A DNA stretch of 64,000 nucleotides from an uncultured Verrucomicrobiota bacterium (GTDB lineage Bacteria; Verrucomicrobiota; Verrucomicrobiia; Limisphaerales; UBA9464), in NCBI GenBank assembly GCA_903939515.1, contig CAJAHH010000013.1:28464-92463 (forward strand), read 5' to 3'. The notes below the pieces were generated by a model. It was not told where the DNA came from and made no database searches. It saw only the letters and a program-made list of their open reading frames with translations. A program made the translations under genes and the position numbers. Shown here piece after piece: positions 1-11,400 of this stretch. Positions within the stretch are counted from its first letter, which is position 1, and every line of letters starts with the position of its first letter.

Positions 1-2274
1 GGTATGGAGGAGATCGCCCGCGACATCGAAATCCGTCACCGAACCGCCTTCCCCGACCGAAAGTCGCAGAACCCCACGCTCGATGTCGGTGGCCGGTATC
101 AGTGGCGTCGCGATGGCGAGTACCACCTGTTCAATCCCGATACGGTGCACAAGCTGCAAAAAGCGGTGCGCAACGGAGATTTCAAGGCTTTTCAAGACTA
201 CTCCAAGTCGGTCAATGACCAGTTCAAGCATTGGGCCACACTGCGGGGACTCCTCGACTTCAAGTCGTCGAGCCCGATCCCCATCGAAGAGGTGGAATCG
301 GTCGAGTCCATCGTGAAGCGGTTTAAGACCGGCGCGATGAGCTATGGATCCATCTCCCAGGAGGCCCATGAGACATTGGCTATCGCCATGAACCGCCTAG
401 GCGGCAAATCCAACACCGGCGAGGGCGGCGAAGATCCGGAACGTTTTATTCCCCTGCCCAACGGCGACTCCAAGAATTCCGCCATCAAGCAGGTGGCTTC
501 GGGACGCTTTGGTGTGACCAGCCAATATTTGGTCAATGCCCAAGAACTCCAGATCAAGATGGCTCAGGGTGCCAAGCCCGGTGAGGGCGGCCAGTTGCCC
601 GGCACCAAGGTGTACCCTTGGGTGGCCAAGACCCGTCACTCGACCCCGGGTGTCGGTCTGATTTCCCCGCCGCCGCACCACGACATCTATTCCATCGAGG
701 ATCTCGCCGAACTCATCCACGATTTGAAGAACGCCAACATCCACGCCCGAATCAGCGTCAAGCTGGTGTCCGAGGTGGGCGTCGGCACCATCGCCGCCGG
801 CGTGGCTAAGGCGCATGCCGACGTGGTACTTATCTCGGGTTACGATGGCGGCACGGGTGCTTCACCCCAGACCTCCACCAAGCACGCGGGCATTCCTTGG
901 GAACTCGGCTTGGCCGAAACTCACCAGACCCTAGTGCTCAACAACTTGCGCTCGCGCATCGTGGTCGAGACCGACGGCCAACTGAAAACCGGCCGCGACG
1001 TAGTCATCGCCGCGCTGCTGGGTGCCGAGGAGTTCGGATTTGCGACCGCGCCCCTGGTGTCACTGGGCTGCATCATGATGCGCGTGTGTCACCTGAACAC
1101 GTGTCCTGTGGGCGTCGCCACTCAAGACCCTGAACTGCGCAAGCGCTTCACCGGCGAACCGGAGCATGCGATCAACTTCATGCGCTTCATTGCTCAAGAA
1201 GTTCGCGAGATCATGGCGCAACTCGGTTTCCGCTCCATCACCGAGATGGTGGGCCGCACCGACCGGCTCGAGCCCCGTAAGGCCATCGAGCACTGGAAGG
1301 CCAAGGGGGTCGACTTCAGCAAGATCCTCTATCAGCCGGAGGCCGGGCCCGAAGTTGGACGTTACTGCCAGATGATCCAAGATCACGGCATCGACAAATC
1401 GCTGGATATCACCCAGCTCCTTCCGTTGTGCCTACCCGCCATCGAGCGAGGAGAGAAGGTCAAAGCGACCCTTCCCATTCGCAACGTCAACCGCGTGGCT
1501 GGAACCATCACTGGCAGCGAGCTGACCCGCCAACGCGGTGCGGCCGGACTGCCCGAAGACACTATCCAGATTACCTTCCAAGGCAGTGCTGGTCAGAGTT
1601 TCGGTGCGTTCATGCCCAAGGGCATGTCCTTCACGCTCGAGGGCGATGCCAACGACTACTTCGGCAAGGGCCTGAGCGGCGGCAAACTGATCTTGTATCC
1701 GCCGGCGGCCAGCACCTTTGCGCCAGAAGAGAACATGATCGTCGGCAACGTTGCGTTGTATGGCGCGACCCAGGGTGAGGTTTTCATCCGAGGCATGGCG
1801 GGTGAGCGATTTGGCGTCCGCAATTCCGGCGTCAAGGCCGTCGTCGAAGCCGTGGGTGACCATGGCTGCGAGTACATGACCGGCGGAACGGTGGTCATCC
1901 TCGGTCCGACGGGCCGCAATTTCGCTGCGGGTATGTCCGGTGGCGTGGCCTATATCTATGATGAGGTCGGAGACTTCGCCTCCAAGTGCAACACGCAAAT
2001 GGTCGCCTTGGAGAAGCTAGAAGAGTCCGACAACGCAGTGCTCCAAGAGATGATCCAAAACCATGCGATCAACACCAAGAGCACCCGGGCCTCCTCCATC
2101 CTGAGGGATTGGAGCACCACTCAACCGAAGTTCATCAAGGTGATGCCCCGCGACTACAAGCGCGTGCTCACAGCGCTACTCAAAGCCCAGGCCGATGGTC
2201 TCACGGGCGATGACGCGCTGAATGCCGCCTTCGAAGCCAACTCCAAAGACGTCTCCCGATCCGGTGGGGGCTAA
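1..2274 (+). CDS. gltB: Glutamate synthase large subunit, C-terminal half (partial)
   Basis: This is the C-terminal half (about 757 residues) of the ferredoxin/NADPH-type glutamate synthase alpha chain, which makes two glutamates from glutamine and 2-oxoglutarate. The reading frame is open at base 1, so the N-terminal glutaminase domain lies outside the window. Visible in order are the FMN-binding synthase barrel, with the GAMSYGSIS and [13 protein letters not shown] motifs at about residues 110-145; the cysteine cluster [15 protein letters not shown] at about 357-371, which binds the 3Fe-4S cluster in this family; and the GXGXG beta-helix domain from about residue 510. gltD follows 66 bp downstream on the same strand, as expected for an operon. 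Confidence 0.96.
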   Translation, partial: GMEEIARDIEIRHRTAFPDRKSQNPTLDVGGRYQWRRDGEYHLFNPDTVHKLQKAVRNGDFKAFQDYSKSVNDQFKHWATLRGLLDFKSSSPIPIEEVESVESIVKRFKTGAMSYGSISQEAHETLAIAMNRLGGKSNTGEGGEDPERFIPLPNGDSKNSAIKQVASGRFGVTSQYLVNAQELQIKMAQGAKPGEGGQLPGTKVYPWVAKTRHSTPGVGLISPPPHHDIYSIEDLAELIHDLKNANIHARISVKLVSEVGVGTIAAGVAKAHADVVLISGYDGGTGASPQTSTKHAGIPWELGLAETHQTLVLNNLRSRIVVETDGQLKTGRDVVIAALLGAEEFGFATAPLVSLGCIMMRVCHLNTCPVGVATQDPELRKRFTGEPEHAINFMRFIAQEVREIMAQLGFRSITEMVGRTDRLEPRKAIEHWKAKGVDFSKILYQPEAGPEVGRYCQMIQDHGIDKSLDITQLLPLCLPAIERGEKVKATLPIRNVNRVAGTITGSELTRQRGAAGLPEDTIQITFQGSAGQSFGAFMPKGMSFTLEGDANDYFGKGLSGGKLILYPPAASTFAPEENMIVGNVALYGATQGEVFIRGMAGERFGVRNSGVKAVVEAVGDHGCEYMTGGTVVILGPTGRNFAAGMSGGVAYIYDEVGDFASKCNTQMVALEKLEESDNAVLQEMIQNHAINTKSTRASSILRDWSTTQPKFIKVMPRDYKRVLTALLKAQADGLTGDDALNAAFEANSKDVSRSGGG

Positions 2275-2340
2275 GATCCAAGCGCGACACAGAACCCCGC
2301 AAATTGTCACGAGACCAAGTCCTTCAAACGACATAGAGAT

Positions 2341-3819
2341 ATGGGAAAACCCACAGGATTCCTAGAATACGCCCGCGCGCTTCCTCTCGACCGTAGCGCC
2401 CTGAAACGCATCAAAGACTGGAATGAGTTCCATGAACACATGGACGACCAGAGCCTGCGCCAGCAAGGAGCCCGATGCATGGATTGCGGCGTGCCCTTCT
2501 GCCACAACGGTTCGCTGATCAGCGGCATGGCCAGCGGATGCCCTATCAACAACTTGATCCCCGAGTGGAACGATCTCGTGTACCGGGGGCTATGGAAAGA
2601 AGCGCTGGACCGTCTGCACAAGACCAACAACTTCCCGGAATTCACCGGCCGAGTCTGCCCGGCACCCTGCGAAGGTTCTTGCGTCCTCGGCATCAATGCG
2701 CCGCCGGTGACCATTAAGAACATCGAGTGCACCATCATCGACCACGCCTGGGAAAAGGGCTGGGTCAAGCCGCAGCCGCCCAAGAAGCGCACCGGCAAGA
2801 AGGTGGCCGTCATCGGTTCAGGCCCTGCGGGACTCTCCGCCGCGGCCCAGCTCAACAAGGCGGGCCATTACGTCACGGTGTTTGAGCGTGCTGACCGTCC
2901 CGGCGGCTTGCTCATGTACGGCATCCCGAACATGAAGCTCGACAAGCAGAAGGTCGTGCTGCGCCGCATCAAGCAAATGGAGCGCGAGGGTATCGCCTTC
3001 CGCTGCAACAGCGAGGTCGGTCGCGACATTACATCGGCCCAACTGGTCGAAGATTTCGACGCCGTGGTGCTGTGCACCGGTGCCACCAAGCCGCGAGATT
3101 TGCCGATCGAAGGCCGGCAATCCAAGGGTGTCCACTTCGCCATGGAGTTCCTCCACGGCAACACCAAGTCCCTGCTCGACAAGGCTCAGCCTCCGATCTC
3201 TGCGGCCGGCAAGGACGTCATCATTATCGGTGGTGGCGACACCGGCACTGACTGCGTGGGCACGTCCATGCGTCACGGCTGCAAGAGCCTGATCCAGGTT
3301 GAAATCCTGCCCAAGCCGCCCACCGAGCGCGCCAAAGACAATCCGTGGCCAGAATGGCCCAAGACCTACAAGATGGACTACGGTCAGGAAGAGGCTGCCG
3401 CTGCGTACGGCTCCGATCCGCGGGTCTACCTGACGACCGCTAAGAAGTTTCTCACCGACGATCAGGGCAACGTGTCCGGTGTGCATCTGGTAGAGATCCG
3501 CTGGGAGCGCAACGATAAGGGCCAATTCACCCCCGTGGATGTGCCTGGCACCGATCGAGTGGTTCCGGCCCAGCTCGTTCTCTTAGCCATGGGCTTTGTC
3601 GGGCCTGAGCAGCCGTTGCTCGAGTCCCTGGGCCTGGAACGGGACCCGCGTTCCAACATCAAGGCCGAGCATGGCAACTTCGCCACCAGCATCCCCAAGG
3701 TGTTCGCCGCCGGTGACTGTCGCCGGGGCCAAAGCCTTGTGGTTTGGGCCTTCAATGAAGGCCGCGGGGCAGCCCGTGAATGCGACCGTTATCTGATGGG
3801 TTCCACCTCATTGCCCTGA
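2341..3819 (+). CDS. gltD: Glutamate synthase small subunit (NADPH-dependent)
   Basis: This 492-residue protein is the beta subunit of glutamate synthase, which takes electrons from NAD(P)H through FAD and passes them to the large subunit. The N-terminal cysteines CMDCGVPFC (about residues 46-54) and CPAPCEGSC fit the two 4Fe-4S clusters of the family. An FAD-binding [10 protein letters not shown] motif lies near residue 160 and the NADPH-binding GGGDTGTDC near residue 300. The C-terminal [15 protein letters not shown] matches the second FAD contact. Length is normal for GltD. It follows gltB directly and is followed by a strong hairpin. Confidence 0.97.
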   Translation: MGKPTGFLEYARALPLDRSALKRIKDWNEFHEHMDDQSLRQQGARCMDCGVPFCHNGSLISGMASGCPINNLIPEWNDLVYRGLWKEALDRLHKTNNFPEFTGRVCPAPCEGSCVLGINAPPVTIKNIECTIIDHAWEKGWVKPQPPKKRTGKKVAVIGSGPAGLSAAAQLNKAGHYVTVFERADRPGGLLMYGIPNMKLDKQKVVLRRIKQMEREGIAFRCNSEVGRDITSAQLVEDFDAVVLCTGATKPRDLPIEGRQSKGVHFAMEFLHGNTKSLLDKAQPPISAAGKDVIIIGGGDTGTDCVGTSMRHGCKSLIQVEILPKPPTERAKDNPWPEWPKTYKMDYGQEEAAAAYGSDPRVYLTTAKKFLTDDQGNVSGVHLVEIRWERNDKGQFTPVDVPGTDRVVPAQLVLLAMGFVGPEQPLLESLGLERDPRSNIKAEHGNFATSIPKVFAAGDCRRGQSLVVWAFNEGRGAARECDRYLMGSTSLP

Positions 3820-3850
3820 TCGCCGGAACTTTTTTCCTGCATCCAACATC

Positions 3851-3881
3851 GGAAGGCGAAGAGACTCCCTCTTCGCCTTCC
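3851..3881 (+). terminator. Perfect 13-bp hairpin after gltD
   Basis: A perfect inverted repeat of 13 bp (3851-3863 and 3869-3881) with a 5-nt loop lies 31 bp after the gltD stop and 49 bp before infA. There is no clear T-run after it, so it may be a terminator of a non-canonical kind or an mRNA-stabilising stem. Its place between two functionally unrelated genes favours termination. Confidence 0.5.
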
Positions 3882-3930
3882 TGCGTTCGATCCTTCCGCT
3901 TCCAGCCAAACCTCTCCTCCTCCACCTGCC

Positions 3931-4155
3931 ATGCCCAAAGAAGATGCCATCCACGTCCCGGCCCAGGTCCTAAGTCCGCTGGGAGTCGCCGCCTATCGCA
4001 TGCGCCTGAGCAACGGCTATGAACTGGTGGCCCATGTCACCCGCAAGCTCCAACCGGTGATCGGTGCGATCCAACCCGGCGACACCGTGGAACTCGAACT
4101 ATCTCCATTCGATCTGTCTCGAGGACGCATCATCGGCCGCTGCGTCACGCCCTAA
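3931..4155 (+). CDS. infA: Translation initiation factor IF-1
   Basis: This 74-residue protein has the single S1/OB-fold of IF-1, which binds the ribosomal A site during initiation. Family hallmarks are the MPKEDAI start, the LSNGYELVAHV strand, and the C-terminal PGDTVELELSPFDLSRGRI segment, close to the usual PGDKVTVELSPYDLTRGRI. The length is typical for IF-1. The middle (KLQPVIGAIQ) diverges from the usual KMRKNYIRIL, so this could be a lineage-specific or second IF-1 copy. Confidence 0.9.
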   Translation: MPKEDAIHVPAQVLSPLGVAAYRMRLSNGYELVAHVTRKLQPVIGAIQPGDTVELELSPFDLSRGRIIGRCVTP

Positions 4156-4228
4156 GCCCTGCCCCGGAAATTCTCCCGACAATGCTCTCGGGATTGCCCG
4201 AATCCGCAGATCGGAGCAGCCTGAGGTC

Positions 4229-6139
4229 ATGTTCCCTCCGGCCCGCACCGCCTTGTCGCTGCTGCTGTCGTCGCTGCTGTCGTCGTCCCTATTGCCTGCG
4301 ATCCTCGAAGGTCAAACCGCTAGCCGGGCCAACGAATCCGGGGCAGCCCGATTGAAGGTAGACCTGTTGGGTGTCTTCGCCCATCCCGACGACGAAACCG
4401 GTGTGGCGGCCACCATCGCCTCGCTGAGCCATGGTTCTGGTCGTTCCATTGCCCATGTCTACTGCACTCGGGGCGAAGGAGGAGGCAACATGGTGGGAAC
4501 CCAGTCGGGACCGGCTCTGGGAATCCTGCGCGAGATCGAGCTGCGGGATGCCCTTCGGGGCCTGGGGGTGCAGCAAGTGCATTTCCTCGATAAGGCCGAC
4601 TTCGCCTACACCGAAAGTCTCGGTGTCACCCTAGAGCGATGGAACCACTCGGACACCCTCGGCCGCTTAGTTCGGGTTATCCGCACCCTGAGACCGGAGG
4701 TGGTGGTCACTATGAACCCCGCCCCGTCGCCCGGGCAGCACGGCAACCATCAAGCTGCCGGATGGCTAGCCACCGAGGCCTTCGAGGCCGCGGCGGATCC
4801 CAACCAATTTCCCGACCACCTGCGCCTGGAAGGCCTGTCCCCATGGCGACCGCGGAAGCTTTTCTATTCCGGGGCCGCCGCCAATCCGGGGCAGGCTTTG
4901 TCGATCGCGCTCACTCAGCCCCTACCCGACGGACGCCTGCCGGTGATCGTTGCCGCCGAGGCTCTGTCCAACCACCGATCTCAGGCCTTTGGTTCCATTG
5001 CGCAATCGACGTGGTTTCGTCGTACCACCAACCAATGGTTCACCCCGGTTTGCAGCGTCCTGCCCATCCACCCGACCGAAACGGATCTCTTCCAAGGGCT
5101 TCCCCTCCCCGAGGCTTTAAGAGCCTGTCCCCCGCGTTGGGATGGGTTTCCAGTGCCGGAGACTATCGAAGACCCTGACCTGTTTTTCGTCCCGAGACCC
5201 GCTGTGGCTCGGTACCGGGAGTTTGTTCGCGTCCACCGGATCGCCCATGCAGCCCAGTCCTTTCAGGCCGATGTCTCCGTCGTCGCCGGCCAAGAAACGA
5301 GCCTGTCCCTTTTCCGGGGCCGTTCTTTGGCCAAGGGAACGGTGCAGTTCCAAACTCCACCGGGCTGGTCGGCGCGAGTGATATCGGGAGGTCGAGTGGG
5401 CATCACGGCCCCGACGACTGCCCGTGAAGACGTCACGCTGCTGGCGTGGGTCGGCGACCACCGGGCTTCGGTCCGCCTGCACCCAGTGCCATTCCTGAAG
5501 GTCCCTCGGATCGCCTCGCTCCCCTGGAATCACCACGGCGAGGACTCAGCCTGGATGGCCTTGCCCGCCACCACCATCGGGCCCGAGCTATCCTGGCAGG
5601 GCCGCTCCGACGGTGCTTCAGACTGCAGCGGTCAATTCCGATTGGGACATGACGGGAAGCACCTCTGGGTGGAAATCCAAATCCGAGATGACCATGTGGT
5701 TTCCAACATCGAAACCAATGACATCAAGGGGCACTGGCGAAGCGATTCGGTGGAGCTGTGTGTGGACCCGTCGGCCGGCGCCGAGCACACGCTGGGCTGC
5801 TGGAAAGCAGGCATCTTCCCCTTCGACCGGAGCGGTCAGGTGCGGGGTGCCCGCGATGCCGACGCCGATCCAGGGCCTCTGGAAACCCATTCTCTGGGCA
5901 CCCGCCTGCTTTCGTGGCGCACTGCCGCTGGCTACACCCTCCGTGCGCTCATCCCCTTGCGGGAGTTGGGATTGAAAGGCAAGTCCGGCTCCGGTGCTGG
6001 GTTCAATGTGTTGATCTATGACGGCGACAAGGTCGATGCCCAGCCAGGAGAAAACATCAATCGCACCCGACTGGCTTGGTCCCCGCGACCTGGCGTCCAG
6101 GGACGACCGGAAGATTGGGGACGGATCGTCCTAGAGTAG
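4229..6139 (+). CDS. Exported PIG-L (LmbE-like) deacetylase with C-terminal sugar-binding-like domain
   Basis: The protein is 636 residues from the ATG at 4229, which places a leucine-rich signal peptide at the N-terminus. The upstream frame to 4064 overlaps infA and is not hydrophobic, so it is unlikely to be coding. Residues 51-56 (AHPDDE) are the zinc-binding motif of PIG-L/LmbE N-acetylglucosaminyl deacetylases. A GQHGNHQAAG stretch near residue 175 supplies the second histidine motif. The last 200 residues resemble family 9 carbohydrate-binding/DOMON-like domains (WVEIQIRDDHV, WRSDSVELCVDPS). The likely role is extracytoplasmic N-deacetylation of an amino-sugar glycan; the substrate is not evident. 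The gene ends in TAG. Confidence 0.85.
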   Translation: MFPPARTALSLLLSSLLSSSLLPAILEGQTASRANESGAARLKVDLLGVFAHPDDETGVAATIASLSHGSGRSIAHVYCTRGEGGGNMVGTQSGPALGILREIELRDALRGLGVQQVHFLDKADFAYTESLGVTLERWNHSDTLGRLVRVIRTLRPEVVVTMNPAPSPGQHGNHQAAGWLATEAFEAAADPNQFPDHLRLEGLSPWRPRKLFYSGAAANPGQALSIALTQPLPDGRLPVIVAAEALSNHRSQAFGSIAQSTWFRRTTNQWFTPVCSVLPIHPTETDLFQGLPLPEALRACPPRWDGFPVPETIEDPDLFFVPRPAVARYREFVRVHRIAHAAQSFQADVSVVAGQETSLSLFRGRSLAKGTVQFQTPPGWSARVISGGRVGITAPTTAREDVTLLAWVGDHRASVRLHPVPFLKVPRIASLPWNHHGEDSAWMALPATTIGPELSWQGRSDGASDCSGQFRLGHDGKHLWVEIQIRDDHVVSNIETNDIKGHWRSDSVELCVDPSAGAEHTLGCWKAGIFPFDRSGQVRGARDADADPGPLETHSLGTRLLSWRTAAGYTLRALIPLRELGLKGKSGSGAGFNVLIYDGDKVDAQPGENINRTRLAWSPRPGVQGRPEDWGRIVLE

Positions 6140-6220
6140 CCGCCAACGGACCCGTGCCCGACACACCCAAGTCCAACGGACCGGTTGATCACCGCCCCAA
6201 CTTGAACCACTGTGTGGCTC

Positions 6221-7543
6221 ATGCTTCCCGAGTACGTTGAACGCGTCGTCAACCTCCTGGATCCCACGCTGAACCGTCTGCGCAACGTTTCGCAGGCCGA
6301 GGCTGTTGAACGGGTCTTCAGCGGTGATGCAGCCCGTGTGGCAGAGATCGACGGTTCCTTCGCTCTCCTAGCCCGCGACGGCAAGACAGTGCGCATGGCT
6401 CGCTCCCTCGATCGCCCCATGCGTTACTTCTTGGCCAAACGCGCCGAGGGTCCGGCCCTCATCGTGGCCGACCGCATGGATAGCATCCACGCCCAACTAG
6501 AGCTCGAGGGTTTGGCCGACCAGTTTCATCCGAGCTACACACGCATGGTACCCGCGCACTACGTGGTGGAAATTCAGCTCATCGGCTGCCCGGATCCGGA
6601 TCCGGTCTACACCCGCTACTTCAACCCCCTACCCAATTCACTGCCGGCTGACCTCGACACCATCGGCCACCAATACATCGGGGCTCTGGCCGACGAAATC
6701 GGCAAGCAACTCGGCTCCATCGATCCGAAGGAACCCATCGGGGTCGCCTTCTCCGGCGGGGTCGACAGCGGTGCGGTCTTCTTGGCCACCTACTTCCAGA
6801 TGCAACGGTTGGGCATGAGCCTCTCGCGCCTCAAAGCCTTCACCCTTCACCTGGGCGATGGACCCGATTTAGCTCAGGCCCGAGCGTTCCTGGAGCCACT
6901 CGGACTCGGGCTCTTTCTGGAAGAGATTTCCGGAGATCCGCGAACTTTGAATCCGTCGGAAACCCTGCGGGTGCTGGAAGATTACAAACCACTCGACGTG
7001 GAATGCGGCACCATGGCTCTGGCCCTTTGCCGTGGAATTCGTGAGCGGCATCCGGACTGGAAACACCTTTTCGACGGGGACGGTGGTGATGAGAATCTCA
7101 AGGACTACCCGATCGAAGAGAACCCCGAGCTAACCATCCGCTCGGTGGTCCACAACCTGATGCTCTACCACGAAGGCTGGGGCGTAGGGCGCATCAAGCA
7201 CTCGCTCACCTACAGCGGCGGTCTCAGCCGCGGCTACGTCCGAACCTACGCACCCGCCCGAAGGCACGGATTCGAGGGCTACAGCCCACTCATGAGCCGC
7301 GCCGTCATGGCCGTCAGTGAAGCCATTCCATTCATCGAACTCACCCGCTACGACGTCCCGACGCTGTACTCTCTCAAAGGTGAAGTGGTGCGGCGCGGCA
7401 TCCAGTCGGTATTCGGCGTGAATATGCCCATTTTTGAAAAGCGACGCTTCCAGCACGGGGCTATTTCAAAGGAAACCCTCCGGCAACAATTCCCAGCTCA
7501 AGAGGCCCGCTATCGCCGAGAATTCATGGCCTTGTATTCCTAA
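6221..7543 (+). CDS. Asparagine-synthase-like protein lacking a complete glutaminase domain
   Basis: From the ATG at 6221 (a GTG at 6212 is also in frame) the protein has 440 residues. The C-terminal two thirds is an AsnB-type PP-loop ATPase: GVAFSGGVDSGAVF is the pyrophosphate loop, and FDGDGGDENLKDYP is the expected acidic motif near residue 290. The N-terminal part has only the end of a class II glutaminase fold (IDGSFALLARDG, ARSLDRPMRYFLA). It starts about 100 residues too late and has no cysteine at position 2. It should therefore not hydrolyse glutamine by itself and may use ammonia, a partner or another acceptor. The true substrate is unknown. Confidence 0.8.
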   Translation: MLPEYVERVVNLLDPTLNRLRNVSQAEAVERVFSGDAARVAEIDGSFALLARDGKTVRMARSLDRPMRYFLAKRAEGPALIVADRMDSIHAQLELEGLADQFHPSYTRMVPAHYVVEIQLIGCPDPDPVYTRYFNPLPNSLPADLDTIGHQYIGALADEIGKQLGSIDPKEPIGVAFSGGVDSGAVFLATYFQMQRLGMSLSRLKAFTLHLGDGPDLAQARAFLEPLGLGLFLEEISGDPRTLNPSETLRVLEDYKPLDVECGTMALALCRGIRERHPDWKHLFDGDGGDENLKDYPIEENPELTIRSVVHNLMLYHEGWGVGRIKHSLTYSGGLSRGYVRTYAPARRHGFEGYSPLMSRAVMAVSEAIPFIELTRYDVPTLYSLKGEVVRRGIQSVFGVNMPIFEKRRFQHGAISKETLRQQFPAQEARYRREFMALYS

Positions 7544-7681
7544 GCTGCACAAACAAGGGACACCCAGAACGGGGCAAGACCACGAAACTCATTAGAATCG
7601 TTATCCAGCAAAACCCTTCGATTTCAGGAGACATCACGAGTTCCCCAGAGGGTTCTCTTCTCCGGATACTGGCAATCTCAC

Positions 7682-8434
7682 TCACTCGACCAACGGCGGC
7701 AATTCCGAAGCCTGTTGAGATCTATCCTGGGTCAGACTCAGGAGTTTTCTCTCGGCCTGAGAACGATTGTGAACCCCCAATTTAACGTATATCCGCCGAA
7801 TGTAGGTCCGAACAGTCGCATAAGTCAGTCCCATGGCTTCGGAAACATGCTTCACCGAGTCGCCGGTGGCGGCCATCTGCCGCATCAACTCGTTCTCCTT
7901 GGCAGTTAACTCCGGCAGGTCTTGAAATTTCGGTTGCTCACGCGCCCCGTGGAATCGCCAGACTTCGAGCAGGCGACGGGCAATCTGGGCATTCAGCGGT
8001 GATCCGCCGCCGGCAGCCAGGTTGATCCCTTCAACGATCGACCGCCAACCCGAGCGCTTGAGCATGTATCCCACGGCACCGCTGCTCAGTGCTTCACGAA
8101 TGGTGGCATCGTCCTCGAAAACAGTGAGGATGATAAACGCACTCTGAGTCATCGTTGGACTCAACGCCCGAAGCACATCGATGCCCGTGCCATCGGGAAG
8201 CCCCAGGTCCAGCAGGATGATGTTCGGTTGCCAGAGTGGCAGTCGTTTTACTGCATCTTGAACAGTTCGAACTCCGCCCTGGAACTCGAACTCCGGCTGG
8301 TTCTCTAGGCATGCGGCGAGCATTTCACCAAAGCCAGTGGAATCCTCCACCATAGCCACCTTGATCCGGGGCTTGTTCCAGAGCATTTCGGGAGGCTCCG
8401 AACTCGTTGCTGGCTCAATCTTAAAGTCTTTCAT
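7682..8434 (-). CDS. LuxR/NarL-family response regulator
   Basis: This 250-residue regulator has a receiver domain at about residues 24-140 and a LuxR-type helix-turn-helix at about 175-240. Visible receiver residues are the acidic pair E30-D31, phosphoacceptor D76 in LLDLGLPDG, the ILTVFED switch and the lysine in MLKRSG. The output domain carries LTAKENELMRQMA and VRTYIRRIYVKLGVHNRS. Its start overlaps the stop of the upstream sensor kinase by 4 bp (ATGA), so the two are translationally coupled cognate partners. An N-terminal tail of 20 residues precedes the receiver. Confidence 0.93.
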   Translation of the reverse strand: MKDFKIEPATSSEPPEMLWNKPRIKVAMVEDSTGFGEMLAACLENQPEFEFQGGVRTVQDAVKRLPLWQPNIILLDLGLPDGTGIDVLRALSPTMTQSAFIILTVFEDDATIREALSSGAVGYMLKRSGWRSIVEGINLAAGGGSPLNAQIARRLLEVWRFHGAREQPKFQDLPELTAKENELMRQMAATGDSVKHVSEAMGLTYATVRTYIRRIYVKLGVHNRSQAERKLLSLTQDRSQQASELPPLVE

Positions 8435-11400
8435 CGGACAACTCGAGGAACTCGAAGGACGATAACCGAATGGCCGGGCTGGGAAACCAAGGAAACCGAG
8501 CCACCAACATCCCCCACCCGGCTCATCAGACTGAACAAACCACGGCCCAACGCGAGAGCCGATTGGACGGCGAACCCAACGCCATTGTCCTCAATTTGAT
8601 AACAAATCCAATCCGTGCTGACCCTCAATTCAAGTCCAACCTGGGTCGCTCGACCGTGTCGAACGGCATTTCGGGTCAATTCTTGAGTCGCAGCGATGAG
8701 CAACTGCCGAATCCACCCACCGATCTCAATATTGTGTCCGGTGAGGATTTTAAAATCTAAGCCCACTGAGCAAACACTCAGATAATTACGAGCCAATCGC
8801 TCGATATGCCCACTCAGGTCGATGGCCGGTTCCGACACATCGCGCAGAAGCCATACCAGATTATCCAGAGCCTCCGTCGCCTCCACCGACCGGGAACAAA
8901 TGCGATCGATCGTCGGATTTGCCTGCTTTTGCTGTTCCATATTGAAGATCACTTGCTCGGTCAGCAATTGGATCTCGCTCAATCGATTGCCTAAATCATC
9001 GTGCAAACTCCGAGCGATACGAACTCGATCGCTCTGCATTCCTTCCAAAGCCCGAAGTTGGATCTGCCGCCGTTGGAGACTGGATCGATACGATTGCCAT
9101 GCCATCAGTGCCCCAAACACAAGGAATGAGCCCAAGATGCTCACCCTCCATGCAGCGGGAATATTGGCGGATTGATCCACCTCCACCCGAGTCGTATGGG
9201 TTGGACTCCACGCTCCTCCGGGCAGTTTATTCTGAATGCGCAGGGAGAACTGTTTTTTCGAAGGTGCGACGAGGCGAAAAGAGTCCACCACGCCCAATTG
9301 AATCCAGGAATGATTGTCTTCCAAGATGGAGTAGCGAACTAACGGCGGTTGCAACGTGGCCGTCAGATTTCTTCGGAGGCTCACCAGCGAATCGTACCCT
9401 TCCGGAATGCAAACAACGTTCTTTTCATGAGAGTCGTTGAAAGTCCTGCCCAAGCCGGTAGGGATCACTAAGTTTTGAACAACGGGGAGTTGCTCACCGG
9501 CATCCCATCCGTCCTGTCGCACCAGCAACACACCTTTGTTGGAGGGTAACGCCACTTCTCCGGAAGGCAGGACCCACGGGGCGGCGCTGCGTTTCGAGTT
9601 GAGTTGGATCTCCGACAAGAGAGAGAACCCGATCACACGCCCCACGGCCTCCAACGTGTCTGTTGACTGCGAATGCCCGCGGTCCGCGGCCAACGCCCGA
9701 TCGATCCACGCCGAATTCAACTCCATGATTCCGTCATCCGTCGCCAACCAGAGGTTGGACTGGAGATCCTCAAAGACCTTCGAGTGCACGCGGGGGAAAA
9801 CACCCTGTTTGGGGCCGAGATAGGCAACTTTTCGCCCACTCCATATGGCTACTTCAGAGCTTCCAACGACCGTCAATCGGCCCTGACGGTCCACAAACAA
9901 CGACTGGGGACTCCGCACCGTTTCCAACTCCAGAGGCACCGGTTCCCAATGCCCACGATCCCAGCAGCGCAATTGATCTCCTGCGATAACCCATAACCGG
10001 TTTGTTTGGACCGCCAAATCAAAGACCGGGTTTCCCACGGGAATGATCTCGGGTTGGGTGGCATTCGGGAGCAAGTGCAGTAGTTCTCCTAAATCGGTAC
10101 CCGCCCAGATTCCGCCGGAGCTATCCACGGCGAGAGCTTTTACCGAAGCAGCTCCCACCCTCCCCGAATGGTCGTGACCGGAGACACACCTCCCCTCGCC
10201 ATCGATAAGCATCAAAAGGTTGCCGCCTCCCACCACCATCCCCCGGGGTGAAGGTGCCAGGGCATTGACATAGGTTCCGCCTTTGAGGACTGCCGGCGCC
10301 TGAGAGAGAGCGCTGAGATGGTTCCCTTCCCGGACAAACAAACCGTGTGCCCCGGCTGCAGCCCACAACCGATCTCGGGAATCCAAAGCGATACTCTGTA
10401 TGTGAAACGCCTCCCGTTCGCCGATAGCCTGAGCCTGCAAATTTTCAACCACGTCGATTTTCTTGTCCGTGGTTGCTTCCGTTGGGGTCAGCAGAAGATT
10501 GGAATCCCGACAAATCAGCCGAAGCCCTGACTCCTCCGTTCCTACCCACCAATTGCCCAAGGTATCCTCATGGATAGCCCGAATGGGCTCCGGGTGGGTG
10601 ACAATCCGAAACAACTGTGGATCGGACCGGATATTCGTGAATCGATACAGCAACCCGTACTCGGCCCCAATTAATAGTTCCCCACGCAAGGTCTCATGGA
10701 AGCAGTGTGCCAATGGAACTTTCGCAGCCTTGGATGGAAATACCGTCCGCCACTGTTGGCCAGTGCGGTGAACCAATAGCGCCTCTCCCGACTGGGTCAG
10801 GATGGACATCCATATTCGCTGCTGCCGATCCTCGAAAACCTCACACCAGCGGATACGGGCGTCGGGCGGAAGGGCTCCGGGAATAATGTTCCATCCTTGC
10901 AGCGTTCCTCGCCAAAGATTTCCCCGATCATCGACTTGGTAGACCCCTCCCTCGCGAGCGCCCCACAAGGCCGGTATCATTTTGAGAGGTTTTCTATCCG
11001 GGACAGGCCCCGGCGGCAACACTGCCTCCAGACCTCCCAACCGACCCCGAATAACCGAGCCGTACTGCCACCACACCCAATTCTTGCCGTCCTTCACCAC
11101 ATCGCTCGCTGAAAGTTCTTCCTTCTGATAGCCACTAACGGGGTGAGGCTTGAGGCAGTATGCGGACCCCTGGCCTTGGAGCCATATTTGGCCATTGCCA
11201 TCAAAAAAGACCCGCCGCACCGGTTGATCGCTCAGACCTTCGAGCCCCTCCGGAACAAAGAACCGGGCTCCATCAAACGCGCGGAGTCCAAATCGGGTAA
11301 CCACCCACAACGACCCATCGGGTGATTGATCCACGTCCAGAATGGATCCACCCGGAAGACCATCGCGCTCGCTCCAATGGGAATTCAGAAAGGGCTTGGA

